From GCA-2794515 sp033763335 (GTDB lineage Bacteria > Chloroflexota > Anaerolineae > Aggregatilineales > Phototrophicaceae): a stretch of 64,000 nt of DNA. Under the pieces are notes generated by a model. The model saw only the letters and a program-made list of their open reading frames with translations, was not told the origin of the DNA and ran no database searches. Both the position numbers and the translations under genes were made by a program. The stretch is taken from positions 12,903 through 76,902 of the forward strand of contig JANRKU010000051.1 of NCBI GenBank assembly GCA_033763335.1, in the 5' to 3' direction. Below are positions 51,017 through 61,008 of this stretch, one piece after another (positions within the stretch are counted from its first letter, which is position 1; the number at the start of each line of letters is the position of its first letter).

Positions 51017-51850
51017 TCAAACCTCATCATGTTTGGAATCACCATCCACTTTTTCAGCGTGTTCTTGCATATCATCATCTACATCATCCGATATTTCGCC
51101 CGCACCTTCATGCTCCATATGCCCTCCCCAGTAGTGATGTGGCGAATGGGCATCCTGTATTTTTAGTGGAATGGTAAAACTAAATGTCGAGCCAACCCCA
51201 GCCTCACTGGACACCCAAATATGACCACCATGCAGGTCTATTACCGTTTTACAAATGGCAAGCCCCAAGCCTGTGCCTTCTATTGCCTTATCTTTGCGGT
51301 CTACCCTAAAAAAACGGTCAAATACATGTTGTTGGTCGGTAGGTGAAATGCCAATACCACTATCACGCACATCTACCCGAATTTCGGTCAGGTTTTGCGA
51401 CAAACTCACCCATACACCGCCACCTTCACGGTTATATTTGATTGCATTCGACAGCAAGTTGGTGATGACATGATTGAGCAAATCTTTATCTGCGGGGGCA
51501 GTTATTGGTATATCACCCAATTGCAAATGAAAACGAATATCGCGCTTGGCGGCAATTTCGGTTAAAAAATCGGCGCATGATTCAATGAGTGCTACCAAAT
51601 CCACATCGGTGCGACGCAAACCCCGCACACCACTTTCTAGGCGCGCAAAATCGAGTAGGCTACCAATCAAATGCTCCATACGGTCAATTGCGAGATGAGC
51701 GCGGTCAAAATATTTGAGTTGCATCTCGTTTAACGTCCCAAATTGTTGGATGAGTTCTAAAAACCCTCTCACGGCGCTCACAGGTGTTTTGAGGTCATGG
51801 GCAACAATGCTAATCAGTTGTGAGTCATAATCTTCGCGCAAGTCGGTCAT
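51017..51850 (-). CDS. Soluble histidine kinase
   Basis: A 277-residue kinase without a sensor or membrane domain. The phosphoacceptor site is HDLKTPVSAVRG near residue 18. The N box (NLLSNAIKYN), G1 (DSGIGI), F box (FDRFFRVD) and G2 (GTGLGLAICK) are intact. The C-terminal 45 residues are His/Asp/Glu-rich (HSPHHYWGGHMEHEGAGE), which might bind metal. No response regulator is adjacent. It starts 5 bases after the binding-protein gene and is probably co-transcribed. Confidence 0.88.
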   Translation of the reverse strand: MTDLREDYDSQLISIVAHDLKTPVSAVRGFLELIQQFGTLNEMQLKYFDRAHLAIDRMEHLIGSLLDFARLESGVRGLRRTDVDLVALIESCADFLTEIAAKRDIRFHLQLGDIPITAPADKDLLNHVITNLLSNAIKYNREGGGVWVSLSQNLTEIRVDVRDSGIGISPTDQQHVFDRFFRVDRKDKAIEGTGLGLAICKTVIDLHGGHIWVSSEAGVGSTFSFTIPLKIQDAHSPHHYWGGHMEHEGAGEISDDVDDDMQEHAEKVDGDSKHDEV

Positions 51851-51855
51851 ACCCT

Positions 51856-52755
51856 TTATCCATTCGGGAAAATTAACGGTGGCAATTCATTCATGGCATA
51901 GGCAATTCGTGTGCCATGCCATGTCAAATAAGACCCATCCACCAAATGAATCCGTTTATTTTTGGCGGCGGGAATATCCAAATTGGCAAAAATCGCAATA
52001 TCGGCTTGTGTAAACGCATAGGGTTCACTCGGCAATAGCACCACATCAGGTTGCATAGCGACCACTTCATCTAATGTGATTCGTGGATAGCGCACATCAC
52101 GCCCTTGCAGGCGCGGGTCATCAACAGGATATGGGTCAGATTGTCCCAAATCGGCTTTAAGCGGGAATTGGCGCTCTCGTTCTGCGAACACATTCGTCCC
52201 ACCACATATCCGCAATAGGTCATGGGTATAGGTATCGGCATTAAACGTCATCCATGGGTCTTTCCAGATAGGGACGAATATTTTACATACCTCTCCCCCA
52301 TCATCTTTGGCTTGGCTAATTGCCGATACCCAATCATAGCTATATTCAATCAAGCGAACACGCGCCACCATACTCGTCTCTTGAAATGTATCCATGATAT
52401 TCCACAACAAATTGAACACATCAGGCACTGTTTTTGGGAATGTCGCCCAAATACGAATACCCGCCTCTTGCAAGGCAGTGGCATCTTCTAGCCGATTTTC
52501 TTCCCGATTCATCAAGACCAAATCGGGCTTTTGGGCGATAATACCCGCAATATCAGGATTTTTTGTCCCGCCAAATGTGGGAATTTTGCCCACTTTATCG
52601 GCAGGATAGATGCAATAGTCTGTCCTGCCAACGAGCCTATCGCCCAAATTCAAATCGAATAGGGTTTCGGTGAGGCTTGGCACAAGCGAAATCACCCGCT
52701 TGAGTGAAGCGGGGTCAATATCTATGCCTAATTCATCACCTATCCAACCGTCCAT
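51856..52755 (-). CDS. Metal/corrinoid-type substrate-binding protein (BtuF-like)
   Basis: A 299-residue protein with the helical-backbone metal receptor fold: RVISLVPSLTETLFDL at residues 20-35, GGTKNPDIAGIIAQKPDLVL, and the second lobe with PDVVLLPSEPYAFTQ. There is no signal peptide, so either the start is incorrect or the protein works inside the cell; cytoplasmic members of this fold are known next to signalling genes. No ABC permease is nearby. Co-transcribed with purA upstream (7-base gap) and the kinase downstream. Confidence 0.78.
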   Translation of the reverse strand: MDGWIGDELGIDIDPASLKRVISLVPSLTETLFDLNLGDRLVGRTDYCIYPADKVGKIPTFGGTKNPDIAGIIAQKPDLVLMNREENRLEDATALQEAGIRIWATFPKTVPDVFNLLWNIMDTFQETSMVARVRLIEYSYDWVSAISQAKDDGGEVCKIFVPIWKDPWMTFNADTYTHDLLRICGGTNVFAERERQFPLKADLGQSDPYPVDDPRLQGRDVRYPRITLDEVVAMQPDVVLLPSEPYAFTQADIAIFANLDIPAAKNKRIHLVDGSYLTWHGTRIAYAMNELPPLIFPNG

Positions 52756-52762
52756 AATTCCT

Positions 52763-54052
52763 CTATTCGATAATAATCAATTGGTCGCGTTCTGGACCCA
52801 CGCTAATCATTTTAATGGGGACATCGCATAATTCGCTGATGCGTTGGATATACACCTTGGCATTGTGAGGCAAATCCTCATAGCGACGAACACCTTGCAC
52901 ATCTTCTGACCAACCCGCGAGGGTTTCATAAATCGGCTTGGCAATTTCTAAATCGGCTACGGTGCTTGGCGGATAGTCTACCCGTTCCCCATTCACCTCA
53001 TACGCCACCGCAATTTTGAGTTCATCAAACCCGCTTAAAATATCGAGTTTGGTGATGGCAAGTGATGTGAGTCCGTTCACATCCGCCGAATAGCGCAACA
53101 ATACCGCATCCAGCCATCCACAACGGCGTGGTCTGCCAGTGGTTGTGCCATATTCATCCCAAAAATTTTCGCCTGTCCCGCGCAACCGATTGGCAATTTC
53201 GCCAGAGAGTTCTGTCGGCATTGGACCACCACCCACACGGGTACTATAGGCTTTTGCCACACCAATTACATCATGCACATGCTTTGCGCCAAATCCCAAC
53301 CCTGCCAATGCCCCACCAATGGAGGGGTTAGAACTGGTCACAAAGGGGTAACTGCCATGGTCAACATCAAGCAAAGTGCCTTGTGCGCCTTCTCCCAACA
53401 CGATTGCACCTTCGCGCAAGCGTTGATTGAGATATTGGGTGGTATCCACAATATAGGGGCGCAATTGTTCCGCCGCAGTCACATATTCTTGTGCAATCAC
53501 ATGTGCATCCAACAATGGTTCATCATGTTTGAGCAAAATATGATTGGCAGATTCAATCGCTTTTTTGATAGATTCCGCAAAATCTTCAATCGCCAACATT
53601 TCACCCACACGTACCCCACTCCGACCTGTTTTATCCAGATAGGCGGGACCAATGCCCCGTAAGGTCGTGCCGATGGCTTTATTGCCGAGCGCCTTTTCAT
53701 TGGCGACATCTAATGCCCGATGTGCAGGGGTGATAATATGGGCTTTGGTGCTAATTTTGACCCGTTCAGGCGAGACATCCACCCCCAAAGAGCGGAGTTC
53801 TTCGAGTTCTTTGAGCAAATTCACAGGATTAATCACCATCCCGTTACCCAAAACACATATTGCCTGTGGGTGTAAAATCCCAGAGGGCATAAGGTGGAGT
53901 TTGTAGACTGATGTGCCTACATACACTGTATGACCTGCGTTATCGCCACCGCCATAGCGTGCGACCACATCTGCACGGGCGGCTAACCAATCTACCGCAC
54001 GCCCTTTTCCTTCATCGCCCCATTGCGCCCCAATGATGATTGTTGCTGGCAT
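52763..54052 (-). CDS. purA: Adenylosuccinate synthase
   Basis: A 429-residue enzyme of normal length. The GTP/IMP site is seen in GAQWGDEGKGRAVDWL at the N-terminus, DNAGHTVYVG, GTTLRGIGPAY, EGAQGTLLDVDHG, and TTGRPRRCGWLDAVLL. It joins IMP and aspartate using GTP in AMP synthesis. Confidence 0.96.
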   Translation of the reverse strand: MPATIIIGAQWGDEGKGRAVDWLAARADVVARYGGGDNAGHTVYVGTSVYKLHLMPSGILHPQAICVLGNGMVINPVNLLKELEELRSLGVDVSPERVKISTKAHIITPAHRALDVANEKALGNKAIGTTLRGIGPAYLDKTGRSGVRVGEMLAIEDFAESIKKAIESANHILLKHDEPLLDAHVIAQEYVTAAEQLRPYIVDTTQYLNQRLREGAIVLGEGAQGTLLDVDHGSYPFVTSSNPSIGGALAGLGFGAKHVHDVIGVAKAYSTRVGGGPMPTELSGEIANRLRGTGENFWDEYGTTTGRPRRCGWLDAVLLRYSADVNGLTSLAITKLDILSGFDELKIAVAYEVNGERVDYPPSTVADLEIAKPIYETLAGWSEDVQGVRRYEDLPHNAKVYIQRISELCDVPIKMISVGPERDQLIIIE

Positions 54053-54127
54053 AATATCATTATCCTTCGTGTTTATACCATTACCGCATTAGTTTAGCGA
54101 GTTTGTGACACAATTTCTACTATTTGC

Positions 54128-54775
54128 TTATAAATGAGGTGTGCTTCCCAGCACCAATGTCACTTGACGCTTGCCCAATGGGGTTAATTCGCCATCTTTG
54201 CCAAACGCCACCGCCGACCCATGCCCAATTCCCAGCGCAAGGCTCACCTCGCCACTCGCTAATAATTGACGTGCCATAGGCGATTCGCTCATGCTGATGA
54301 TGTCTGGGATGACAAATACCCCTTCTAGCCAATTAAATCCGGTATGAGATTTTCCTGTACTCGCCAAAAACATCGCCCCAAACAAAGATGCAGATGCACC
54401 TTCGGCATAAATCACCCCACCCTGCTCATAGCAAGTGATAAGACCCTGTAACGCCGCCCCCATCAATGCAGAGTGAAAATCTTCTGTTGGGGCAATATGG
54501 GGCAAAACCACACATGCCGCTTCTGCGAGCCGTGCCTCAATTGACGCATCATCTTCTGTGAGGATATTCACAAAATACCCTGTGGGTGCGCCCAAATCGT
54601 CCATATCGTCCATTAATGCTTCAATATCATCCACACGAAGTCCCACATAGGCAATGCCCCCGCCCGCTTTAATTCGTGCGAGGACTTGCGCCCGTGTGTC
54701 GGTTTGAATATCGGCGCTCCCTGCGAGGATAATCCATCCAGCACCTTGTCGCCAATTGAGAATGGGAGTCGTCAT
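54128..54775 (-). CDS. Cyanophycinase/peptidase E-like hypothetical protein
   Basis: A 215-residue soluble protein. Alternating strands and Gly-rich turns, with GWIILAGSADIQ at the start and GGVIYAEGASASLFGAMFL in the middle, recall the class I glutamine-amidotransferase-like fold of peptidase S51 and cyanophycinase. The nucleophile position is EGASAS rather than the usual G-x-S-A-G, so catalysis is uncertain. It lies between the M20 peptidase and purA. Confidence 0.5.
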   Translation of the reverse strand: MTTPILNWRQGAGWIILAGSADIQTDTRAQVLARIKAGGGIAYVGLRVDDIEALMDDMDDLGAPTGYFVNILTEDDASIEARLAEAACVVLPHIAPTEDFHSALMGAALQGLITCYEQGGVIYAEGASASLFGAMFLASTGKSHTGFNWLEGVFVIPDIISMSESPMARQLLASGEVSLALGIGHGSAVAFGKDGELTPLGKRQVTLVLGSTPHL

Positions 54776-54789
54776 GCCCTCTGCCTTTT

Positions 54790-55992
54790 TTAAGATTCAA
54801 TCACATAATCTGCCACCGCAGAGGCAAGTAACGCCACGCTCAACGGCAACACATCTTCATCAAAATCAAATTTAGGGTGATGATGCCCATAATTTAGCCC
54901 GCGTTCTTCATTGGCAGACCCCACAAAAAAGAACATGCCCGGTATGTCATTCATCAAAAGGGACATATCTTCGCCCCCTGTGGTCGGTTCTTGCATCACC
55001 ATCGGGTTATTGGGTGCAATCCGCTTAAAGGTCTCGCGGGCTTTGGCGCTCACATTGGGATTATTGATGACAGGGATTGTCGCATGGTGAAATTGAAATT
55101 CGATGGTGCAATTCATCCCTGTAGCGATGCCAGTGGCAATCTCACGGATACGTTTTTCTATCAAATCGCGGGTTTCCACACGGAAAAAGCGCATTGTTCC
55201 ACCCAAAGTAACTTGTTCTGGGATGATATTATCGGCATGGCTGGCGCTCATTTTGGTGATAGACACCACGGCGCTTTCCTGTGGGCTAATATTGCGCGAG
55301 ACAATGGTCTGCAAGGCGAGGATGATTTGTGCCGCCACAGGCACAGGGTCTATGCAATCATGAGGTATAGCGGCATGTCCGCCCTTACCCGTGATGGTCA
55401 TGGTCAAACTAGATGACCCCGCCATAACAGGACCATCTGCTACGCCCAACACACCCAATGGCATAGTATTCCACAGATGCAAGCCCAAGCTCACATCGGG
55501 ACGGGGATTTTCTAACACACCATCTTTAATCATGGCAGTTGCACCAGAACCGATTTCTTCGGCGGGTTGGAATACAAATTTGATGCGCCCCTTCAAATTT
55601 TCTTTGTGATTTACAAATAATTGCGCCACACCCAACGCGATAGCAGTATGCCCATCATGCCCACAGGCGTGCATTTTGCCATCAAATTGAGAAACATAGT
55701 CGGTTTTATTTTCTTCGTGAATGGGTAAGGCATCCATATCGGCGCGAACCAGCACCGTTGGACCTGCTTTATCACCTTCCAAAATAGCGACTACCCCTGT
55801 TTTGCCCACCCCTGTTTGGACTTCCATGCCCATTTTACGCAATTCATCGGCAACGATACCCGATGTCCGCACTTCCTGAAAAGCCAATTCTGGGTGTTGA
55901 TGAAAATCACGTCGGAGAGCGATAAGTTTTTCGCGCATGGCTTCTGCTTCTGCCTTAAAATCAATCATGAGATTTTTTTCCTCTTTATCCAT
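54790..55992 (-). CDS. M20 family amidohydrolase
   Basis: A 400-residue dinuclear metallopeptidase of the hippurate hydrolase/N-acyl-amino-acid amidohydrolase type. Key parts are LRRDFHQHPELAFQE, VRADMDALPIHEE, MHACGHDGHTAIALG and the catalytic PAEEIGSGA. The dimer domain (SSLTMTITGKGGHAAIPH) follows. The ATG at 55992 shares its A with the upstream TAA stop (TAATG); a second start at 55968 has a ribosome site. It removes acyl groups from amino acids, likely in the cytoplasm. Confidence 0.92.
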   Translation of the reverse strand: MDKEEKNLMIDFKAEAEAMREKLIALRRDFHQHPELAFQEVRTSGIVADELRKMGMEVQTGVGKTGVVAILEGDKAGPTVLVRADMDALPIHEENKTDYVSQFDGKMHACGHDGHTAIALGVAQLFVNHKENLKGRIKFVFQPAEEIGSGATAMIKDGVLENPRPDVSLGLHLWNTMPLGVLGVADGPVMAGSSSLTMTITGKGGHAAIPHDCIDPVPVAAQIILALQTIVSRNISPQESAVVSITKMSASHADNIIPEQVTLGGTMRFFRVETRDLIEKRIREIATGIATGMNCTIEFQFHHATIPVINNPNVSAKARETFKRIAPNNPMVMQEPTTGGEDMSLLMNDIPGMFFFVGSANEERGLNYGHHHPKFDFDEDVLPLSVALLASAVADYVIES

Positions 55993-56720
55993 TATGCCAA
56001 TGTAAAAACACGATAACGCTCGATATGGCGCGGGGCATCTGGTGGCGATTGTGGGTCTAGGCTACGCTCACGCACCCGTGTTGCCATACCTTCCATATCA
56101 GCAATTTGACTTTTATGCTCGCGCAGAGAGGCGATTTTTGTCTCGATATGCGCGGTTATATCAATATTCACGGTGGGTTCATTTGGGGCGGCAAGATACA
56201 CATATTTGACCTTATGCGTGGTCAAGCCTTCATCGCGTTCCATTTCGATAAAATTCAGACGGTCACGCGCTGTTGGAAAAACTGCCTCAATGGTGGCAGT
56301 CCCAATTGCCCGATGGTCAGGATGATTAATATAAGTTGTCCCCATCCAAAACACGGTAGGGTCACAAGTGACGACAATATCCGGTTTTTTCATACGGATG
56401 AGGCGTGTCAATTCTTTGCGAAGTTGCAAAGTTGGTTGCAATTCACCATCTGGATAACGCAAGAAAATCACTTCTTTCGCCCCCAATGCCCGCGCCGCAT
56501 TGCGTTCTTCTTCTTCACGAATAGCGATGAGGCGTTCATGCGTCATATCGGGAATTTCACTGCCTTTATCACCACTGGTCGCCAAAACAATAGAAACATC
56601 TGCGCCTTCACTTGCCCAACGGGCTAATGCCCCCCCGCTAAAAAATTCGGGATCATCGGGATGGGCATAAATTGCCATCACCCGTAATGGTTGTGGTTGG
56701 TCTGGTACTTGGTCGGTCAT
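55992..56720 (-). CDS. PIG-L family deacetylase (LmbE-like)
   Basis: A 242-residue zinc deacetylase. The AHPDDPEFFSGG motif lies near residue 17 and the second ligand is in the YINHPDHRAIG block. Its size and motifs fit BshB-type or mycothiol-type N-acetylglucosamine deacetylases, but no other bacillithiol gene is seen here. ATG 56720 is used; earlier ATGs at 56738 and 56756 exist. Its stop overlaps the start of the M20 gene. Confidence 0.88.
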   Translation of the reverse strand: MTDQVPDQPQPLRVMAIYAHPDDPEFFSGGALARWASEGADVSIVLATSGDKGSEIPDMTHERLIAIREEEERNAARALGAKEVIFLRYPDGELQPTLQLRKELTRLIRMKKPDIVVTCDPTVFWMGTTYINHPDHRAIGTATIEAVFPTARDRLNFIEMERDEGLTTHKVKYVYLAAPNEPTVNIDITAHIETKIASLREHKSQIADMEGMATRVRERSLDPQSPPDAPRHIERYRVFTLA

Positions 56721-56738
56721 CGTTCTGCTTTCTTTCAT

Positions 56739-56763
56739 AGGGGCATGATGCGTCATACCCCCT
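56739..56763. repeat. REP-like palindrome
   Basis: TAGGGGCATGATGCGTCATACCCCCTA is an imperfect dyad around TGCG, related to 45131-45150. Confidence 0.45.
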
Positions 56764-56799
56764 AAAAACCGATAATAAGATGGTTAATTCATATCAACA

Positions 56800-57939
56800 T
56801 CAAGACGATGCTGGGGGTGTTTTTTTATTGGGAGCGCCTTTTTTATTATTGCCCCGCCGATTTTTTCCAGATTTATTGGGGCGGTTATTATTCGGCTTTT
56901 TAGGCGCAGGTGCATCAGCCGATGGGGGTGTTGTTGGGTCATCTATCGAAACAGATGGAGACGTAGCAAATGTAAAATCTGTTAATGTGCCACTCGCTTT
57001 ATCCTGATTGCGCTCACCAGCAGGCTTGCCACAATCACACGGTCCATCGCCATGCTTGTTACACGGTTCTTTGGCTTTTTTCTGTAGGGCTTCGAGTTCA
57101 TCAATGGGGATAATATCCTCCCGTTTGAACATCTGCCGTCCCGCCTCTTCTAAATGCACCAAAATGCTATCGGTGAGGGGATAGACCTCTACCACGCGCC
57201 CAATGCCTGCGGGTGTTCCCACACGCTTATTGCGTTTTGGCAATGTTTTACGCGCCGCCACGTATTGTTCATATTCATAGACCAAACAACAGCGCAAACG
57301 CCCACACACCCCTGTGATTTCGGTGGGGTTGAGCGAAATGCCTTGTGCCTTCGCCATTTTAATGGAAATGGGGCTAAAATCGGTGAGAAATGTGGAGCAA
57401 CAGCGCAATTCACCACATGCACCATATCCGCCCAAAATTTTGGCGACATCTCTGGGTCCAATTTGCCGAATTTCGACTTGTGCGGTAAAAAGGCGTTTGG
57501 TCTCATTGATAAGCGGGTTCACATTCACACGGTCATCGGCTGTAACAAGGATGGTGAGCAATGACCCATCATAGTTATATTGGGCGGCGATGAATTTTAC
57601 ATCCCGATAATTGCCCAATTTTTGTGCTTTTTCGATGAATATTTGCAGGGCATCATCTTGTTGGGCTTCCCATTGTTGCTTAAGTACCAAATCACGCGGA
57701 GTAGCAGGGCGCAAAATCGGGCGCACATCGGTGGATTCATCCACAGCCATAAACCCGATAATTTGACCCATATTGCGCCCACGCGCCGTCTCTACGATGA
57801 CATAATCACCTTCTTTGAGTTCTGGAAAGGCGCTCACATCAAAGTGATAGAGCTTACCTATTTTGATAAATCTGACCCCAGCGGCTTTGCGCTGATTAAT
57901 TTCGGTTGGGTGGTTAATAACCACATCATCTACACTCAT
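56800..57939 (-). CDS. ricT: PSP1 domain protein RicT (YaaT) homolog
   Basis: A 379-residue protein. The PSP1 domain carries the Fe-S cysteines of RicT: GACGELRCCSTFL (about residue 177) and GVCGRLRCCLVYEYEQY (about residue 215). In Bacillus, RicT works with RicA and RicF and stimulates RNase Y and phosphorelay events. The ATG at 57939 has AGAGG upstream. From about residue 290 the tail is disordered and has another Cys cluster (CNKHGDGPCDCGK) followed by a Pro/Asn/Lys-rich end. The tail is unlike Bacillus RicT. Confidence 0.88.
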   Translation of the reverse strand: MSVDDVVINHPTEINQRKAAGVRFIKIGKLYHFDVSAFPELKEGDYVIVETARGRNMGQIIGFMAVDESTDVRPILRPATPRDLVLKQQWEAQQDDALQIFIEKAQKLGNYRDVKFIAAQYNYDGSLLTILVTADDRVNVNPLINETKRLFTAQVEIRQIGPRDVAKILGGYGACGELRCCSTFLTDFSPISIKMAKAQGISLNPTEITGVCGRLRCCLVYEYEQYVAARKTLPKRNKRVGTPAGIGRVVEVYPLTDSILVHLEEAGRQMFKREDIIPIDELEALQKKAKEPCNKHGDGPCDCGKPAGERNQDKASGTLTDFTFATSPSVSIDDPTTPPSADAPAPKKPNNNRPNKSGKNRRGNNKKGAPNKKTPPASS

Positions 57940-57993
57940 TGATTCCTCTAAAAAAATACCAATCCAACAAAAAAGTTCAATCTGTGTTAATAT

Positions 57994-58022
57994 TGACAAA
58001 CGCTATGCAAAATGCTAGTCTC
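57994..58022 (+). promoter_or_regulatory. Sigma-70-type promoter of the aspartate kinase gene
   Basis: TTGACA (57994-57999), a 17-base spacer and TAGTCT (58017-58022), 67 bases before the start codon at 58090. No leader-peptide or lysine-riboswitch structure is evident in the short leader. Confidence 0.55.
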
Positions 58023-58089
58023 TCTACCAGTTTAACACACTTTTCTTACAGGTTCATGCTGTGAAATACAGCAACATCATAGGACAATC

Positions 58090-59520
58090 ATGGGCATTCT
58101 AACCATGAAATTCGGCGGCTCGACAGTGGGAACGACCACTGCGCTCCCGCAAGTTGTGAGCATTATCTTACAAGAATCTGAACGATGGGAACACCTTGTC
58201 ATCGTTGTTTCGGCGTTGGATGGTGTGACAGATGCACTTATCGAAGCCGCGCACCTTGCCCAATTGGGTAATCGGCGTGGGTATCGGCGGATTGTCGCCA
58301 CCCTCCGCACACGTCATTTGGCGCTTGTGGAACAATTACCCCTCAAAGAAGAAGAACGCGGTGCGCTCAAAGCCGATATTGACCATCTTTTATTTGATAT
58401 GTTAGATGTCTGCCAAACCCTATCAGAGCCAACATCCGTCAATTTGCCTGTGGCAGAATATATAGATGCGATTATTGGTGTTGGGGAACGGCTATCGGCG
58501 CGGGTGATTGCCGCCCTACTCCGCCAAAATGGGATTCGTGGTGTGGCACTTGATGCCTTTGACCTCATCATCACCGATGAAATTTTTGGCAATGCCAATC
58601 CCGATTTTGCCCGCACTCGTGAGCGCGTCAAATCCAATCTTATGCCATTATTAGAGCGCAATCTCGTCCCCGTCATCACAGGGTTTATTGGCAGTACACC
58701 TAGTGGCAAACCAACCACATTAGGGCGTGGTGGGAGCGATTTTACCGCCTCACTACTCGCTGTTTGCACCGAATCATCTGAAGTTTGGATTTGGGCAGAT
58801 GTGGATGGCATGATGTCGGCAGACCCGCGTGAAATAGATGATGCCCATGTCATTGACGAATTATCGTATACCGAAGTAGCAGAACTCACCTATTTTGGGG
58901 CGCGTATTTTACACACGCGCATGGTTGCACCATTGCGCGAACAAAATATTCCCTTGTGCGTCAAAAATGTTTTTAAGCCCCAACGAGTAGGCACGCGGAT
59001 TCATGCCAATGCGCCCGATTTTCCGCCACAGATTAAAGCTATCACCAGTTCACAAAGCATTGGTCTCTCCACCACTGCCGATACCGATTTGGGCTTGCTG
59101 TTAGATGTAATCAATAAATCACTTCAACAGACCATCGGCGGAAAACCTGATGTGTTGATGACTGCCCAATCGCCCAATGCACGATTTGTGTCCTTCGTCA
59201 TCCCCACCAGCGCAGGACCAGATGCCATGCGGACAATCTCTCTCACCCTAGAGGGACATTTACAAGAAAATGATTTGCATTGGTCGCTGACCCCTGTGAG
59301 CATTATCACCACTATAGGCACGCGCCTCAATGATGCCCCGCGCCTATGGGGAGATATTTTTGTGGCATTAGATGATATTTCCATCCTTGCCATCTCACAA
59401 GGCGCGACTCATTGTAGCTTGTCAGTCGTGGTTGCCCCGCATGATGCCGATAGAGCATTACGGCGCATTCATAGCATCACACAGACCACCACCCAAAAAC
59501 ATAAATTACCTGCACATTAA
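58090..59520 (+). CDS. lysC: Aspartate kinase
   Basis: A 476-residue enzyme. The N-terminal kinase motif is MKFGGSTVG, followed by VSALDGVTDALI, GERLSARV, GFIGSTPSGKPTTLGRGGSD (nucleotide site) and the ADVDGMMSADPR block. The C-terminal ACT repeats (about residues 320-470) suggest feedback control by lysine or threonine. It phosphorylates aspartate for Lys, Thr, Met and Ile synthesis. The stop overlaps that of the convergent glnA by 4 bases. Confidence 0.93.
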   Translation: MGILTMKFGGSTVGTTTALPQVVSIILQESERWEHLVIVVSALDGVTDALIEAAHLAQLGNRRGYRRIVATLRTRHLALVEQLPLKEEERGALKADIDHLLFDMLDVCQTLSEPTSVNLPVAEYIDAIIGVGERLSARVIAALLRQNGIRGVALDAFDLIITDEIFGNANPDFARTRERVKSNLMPLLERNLVPVITGFIGSTPSGKPTTLGRGGSDFTASLLAVCTESSEVWIWADVDGMMSADPREIDDAHVIDELSYTEVAELTYFGARILHTRMVAPLREQNIPLCVKNVFKPQRVGTRIHANAPDFPPQIKAITSSQSIGLSTTADTDLGLLLDVINKSLQQTIGGKPDVLMTAQSPNARFVSFVIPTSAGPDAMRTISLTLEGHLQENDLHWSLTPVSIITTIGTRLNDAPRLWGDIFVALDDISILAISQGATHCSLSVVVAPHDADRALRRIHSITQTTTQKHKLPAH

Positions 59521-60851
59521 TACCGTTCCAAATAGCGGTCTAATTCCCATTGGGTGATGGTCTGATTATATTCATCAAATTCTTGCTGTTTGGCTTGTAA
59601 AAAGCGATCTGCGATATATTCACCGAGCGCATCCATCGTCACATCATCGCCACGCAATTCTTCTAATGCCTCGCCCAACGTGGTTGGGAGGCGATGGAGT
59701 GTGCGTAGGCGATTGCGTTTTTGTTCGATGAGTGTTTCTTCAAGTGGGTCTGGCAATTCTAACCCCTCTTGTATACCCTTTAGCCCCGCCATAAGCATCA
59801 CCGCCACCGCCAAATAGGGGTTGGTGGTAGGGTCTGGTGAACGCAATTCTAGCCGTGTATGGGCTTCTTTGCCTTTGGTGATAACAGGCACACGGATGAG
59901 GGCGGCGCGATTGGTATGCGCCCAACTGACATAAACAGGCGCTTCAAAACTTTGCCCTAGCCGTTTATAAGAATTGACCAATGGCGATAAAATCGCCGTC
60001 ATTGCTCGTGCATGTGCCAATTGCCCCGCCAAAAAGTGCTTTGCCGTGGCAGATAACCCATATTCGTGGTCAATATCAGCAAAGACATTTTCCCCCGTTT
60101 TAGCATCATGCAGGCTCTGATGGGTATGTAACCCAGACCCCGGTTGATTGGCTGTGGGGCGTGGCATAAAGGTGCAATGGAGACCCAATTGCATGGCAAC
60201 CGTCCGCAATGCGACCCGCGCCGTGAGTAAATTATCTGCCGTGACCAACGCATCATCATAATTAAATTCAATTTCATGCTGTCCACGACCAATTTCAGAA
60301 TGTGCCACATTTACGCCAATTTTGAGGGCATTTAGCGTAGAAATCATCTTACGACGGACACCACTGGCTTTTTCGTTGGGCAAATCGAAATAGCTGGCAT
60401 CATCAAACGGGGCTGTGAGGTCTGGTCGTCCATTAGCACCCAATTTGAACAAGAAAAATTCCATCTCCACGCCAATTTTGAAGCTATAGCCCATTTCCTT
60501 AGCGGTTTGTAAGGCGCGGGTGAGGATATAACGCGGGTCACCAATAAAAGGGTCGCCTTGTGGGGTATACACGGAGCAAATCAGCCGTGCGGTTTTTTCA
60601 TCACCATCTGTCCATGGTAAAACAGCAAAGGTATTCAAATCGGGGATGAGGAGCATATCGCTCTCTGCTACCCGCGCAAATCCATCAAGAGATGAGCCGT
60701 CAAAATGGGTGCCACGCTCAATCACATCATCCGCTTCCCCTGCGGGAAGGGTCACACTTTTAACCACGCCAAAAATATCATTGAACCACAAATCTATAAA
60801 ACGGATGTGATGTTGTTTAATAGCAGATAAAATGGCTTCTTTGTTCGTCAT
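59517..60851 (-). CDS. glnA: Glutamine synthetase type I
   Basis: A 444-residue enzyme of GSI-alpha length. Signatures include FDGSSLDGFARVAESDM, the ATP/glutamate site in VEMEFFLF, NYDDALVTADNL, FMPRPTANQPGSGLHTHQSL (ATP site), and NSYKRL with RLELRSPDPTTNPY. The adenylylation-site region typical of GSI-beta is not apparent, so control is probably by feedback or a GlnR-like protein. AGGTG precedes ATG 60851. It makes glutamine from glutamate and ammonia. Confidence 0.94.
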   Translation of the reverse strand: MTNKEAILSAIKQHHIRFIDLWFNDIFGVVKSVTLPAGEADDVIERGTHFDGSSLDGFARVAESDMLLIPDLNTFAVLPWTDGDEKTARLICSVYTPQGDPFIGDPRYILTRALQTAKEMGYSFKIGVEMEFFLFKLGANGRPDLTAPFDDASYFDLPNEKASGVRRKMISTLNALKIGVNVAHSEIGRGQHEIEFNYDDALVTADNLLTARVALRTVAMQLGLHCTFMPRPTANQPGSGLHTHQSLHDAKTGENVFADIDHEYGLSATAKHFLAGQLAHARAMTAILSPLVNSYKRLGQSFEAPVYVSWAHTNRAALIRVPVITKGKEAHTRLELRSPDPTTNPYLAVAVMLMAGLKGIQEGLELPDPLEETLIEQKRNRLRTLHRLPTTLGEALEELRGDDVTMDALGEYIADRFLQAKQQEFDEYNQTITQWELDRYLERY

Positions 60852-60888
60852 CGCCACACCTATTTTTCTACATAATAATTGTCATGTA

Positions 60889-60914
60889 TAAGGGGGCAAC
60901 ATGTTGCGCCCTTA
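60889..60914. repeat. REP-like palindrome
   Basis: TAAGGGGGCAACATGTTGCGCCCTTA shares the CAACATGTTG core with 50553-50580. The rest of 60852-61008 shows no gene. Confidence 0.6.
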
Positions 60915-61008
60915 CAGAACCAGTTTTGTATAGTATTGTACAAAAATATGGGCGCTATGTCTTATAGCAAAATGTACCAACAAATGATGACCATCTGTTA
61001 CGGGTTTT

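Noticed and set aside
56106..57564. Plus-strand frames opposite PIG-L and RicT genes
   Set aside because: The minus-strand genes have full family motifs; the plus frames have none.
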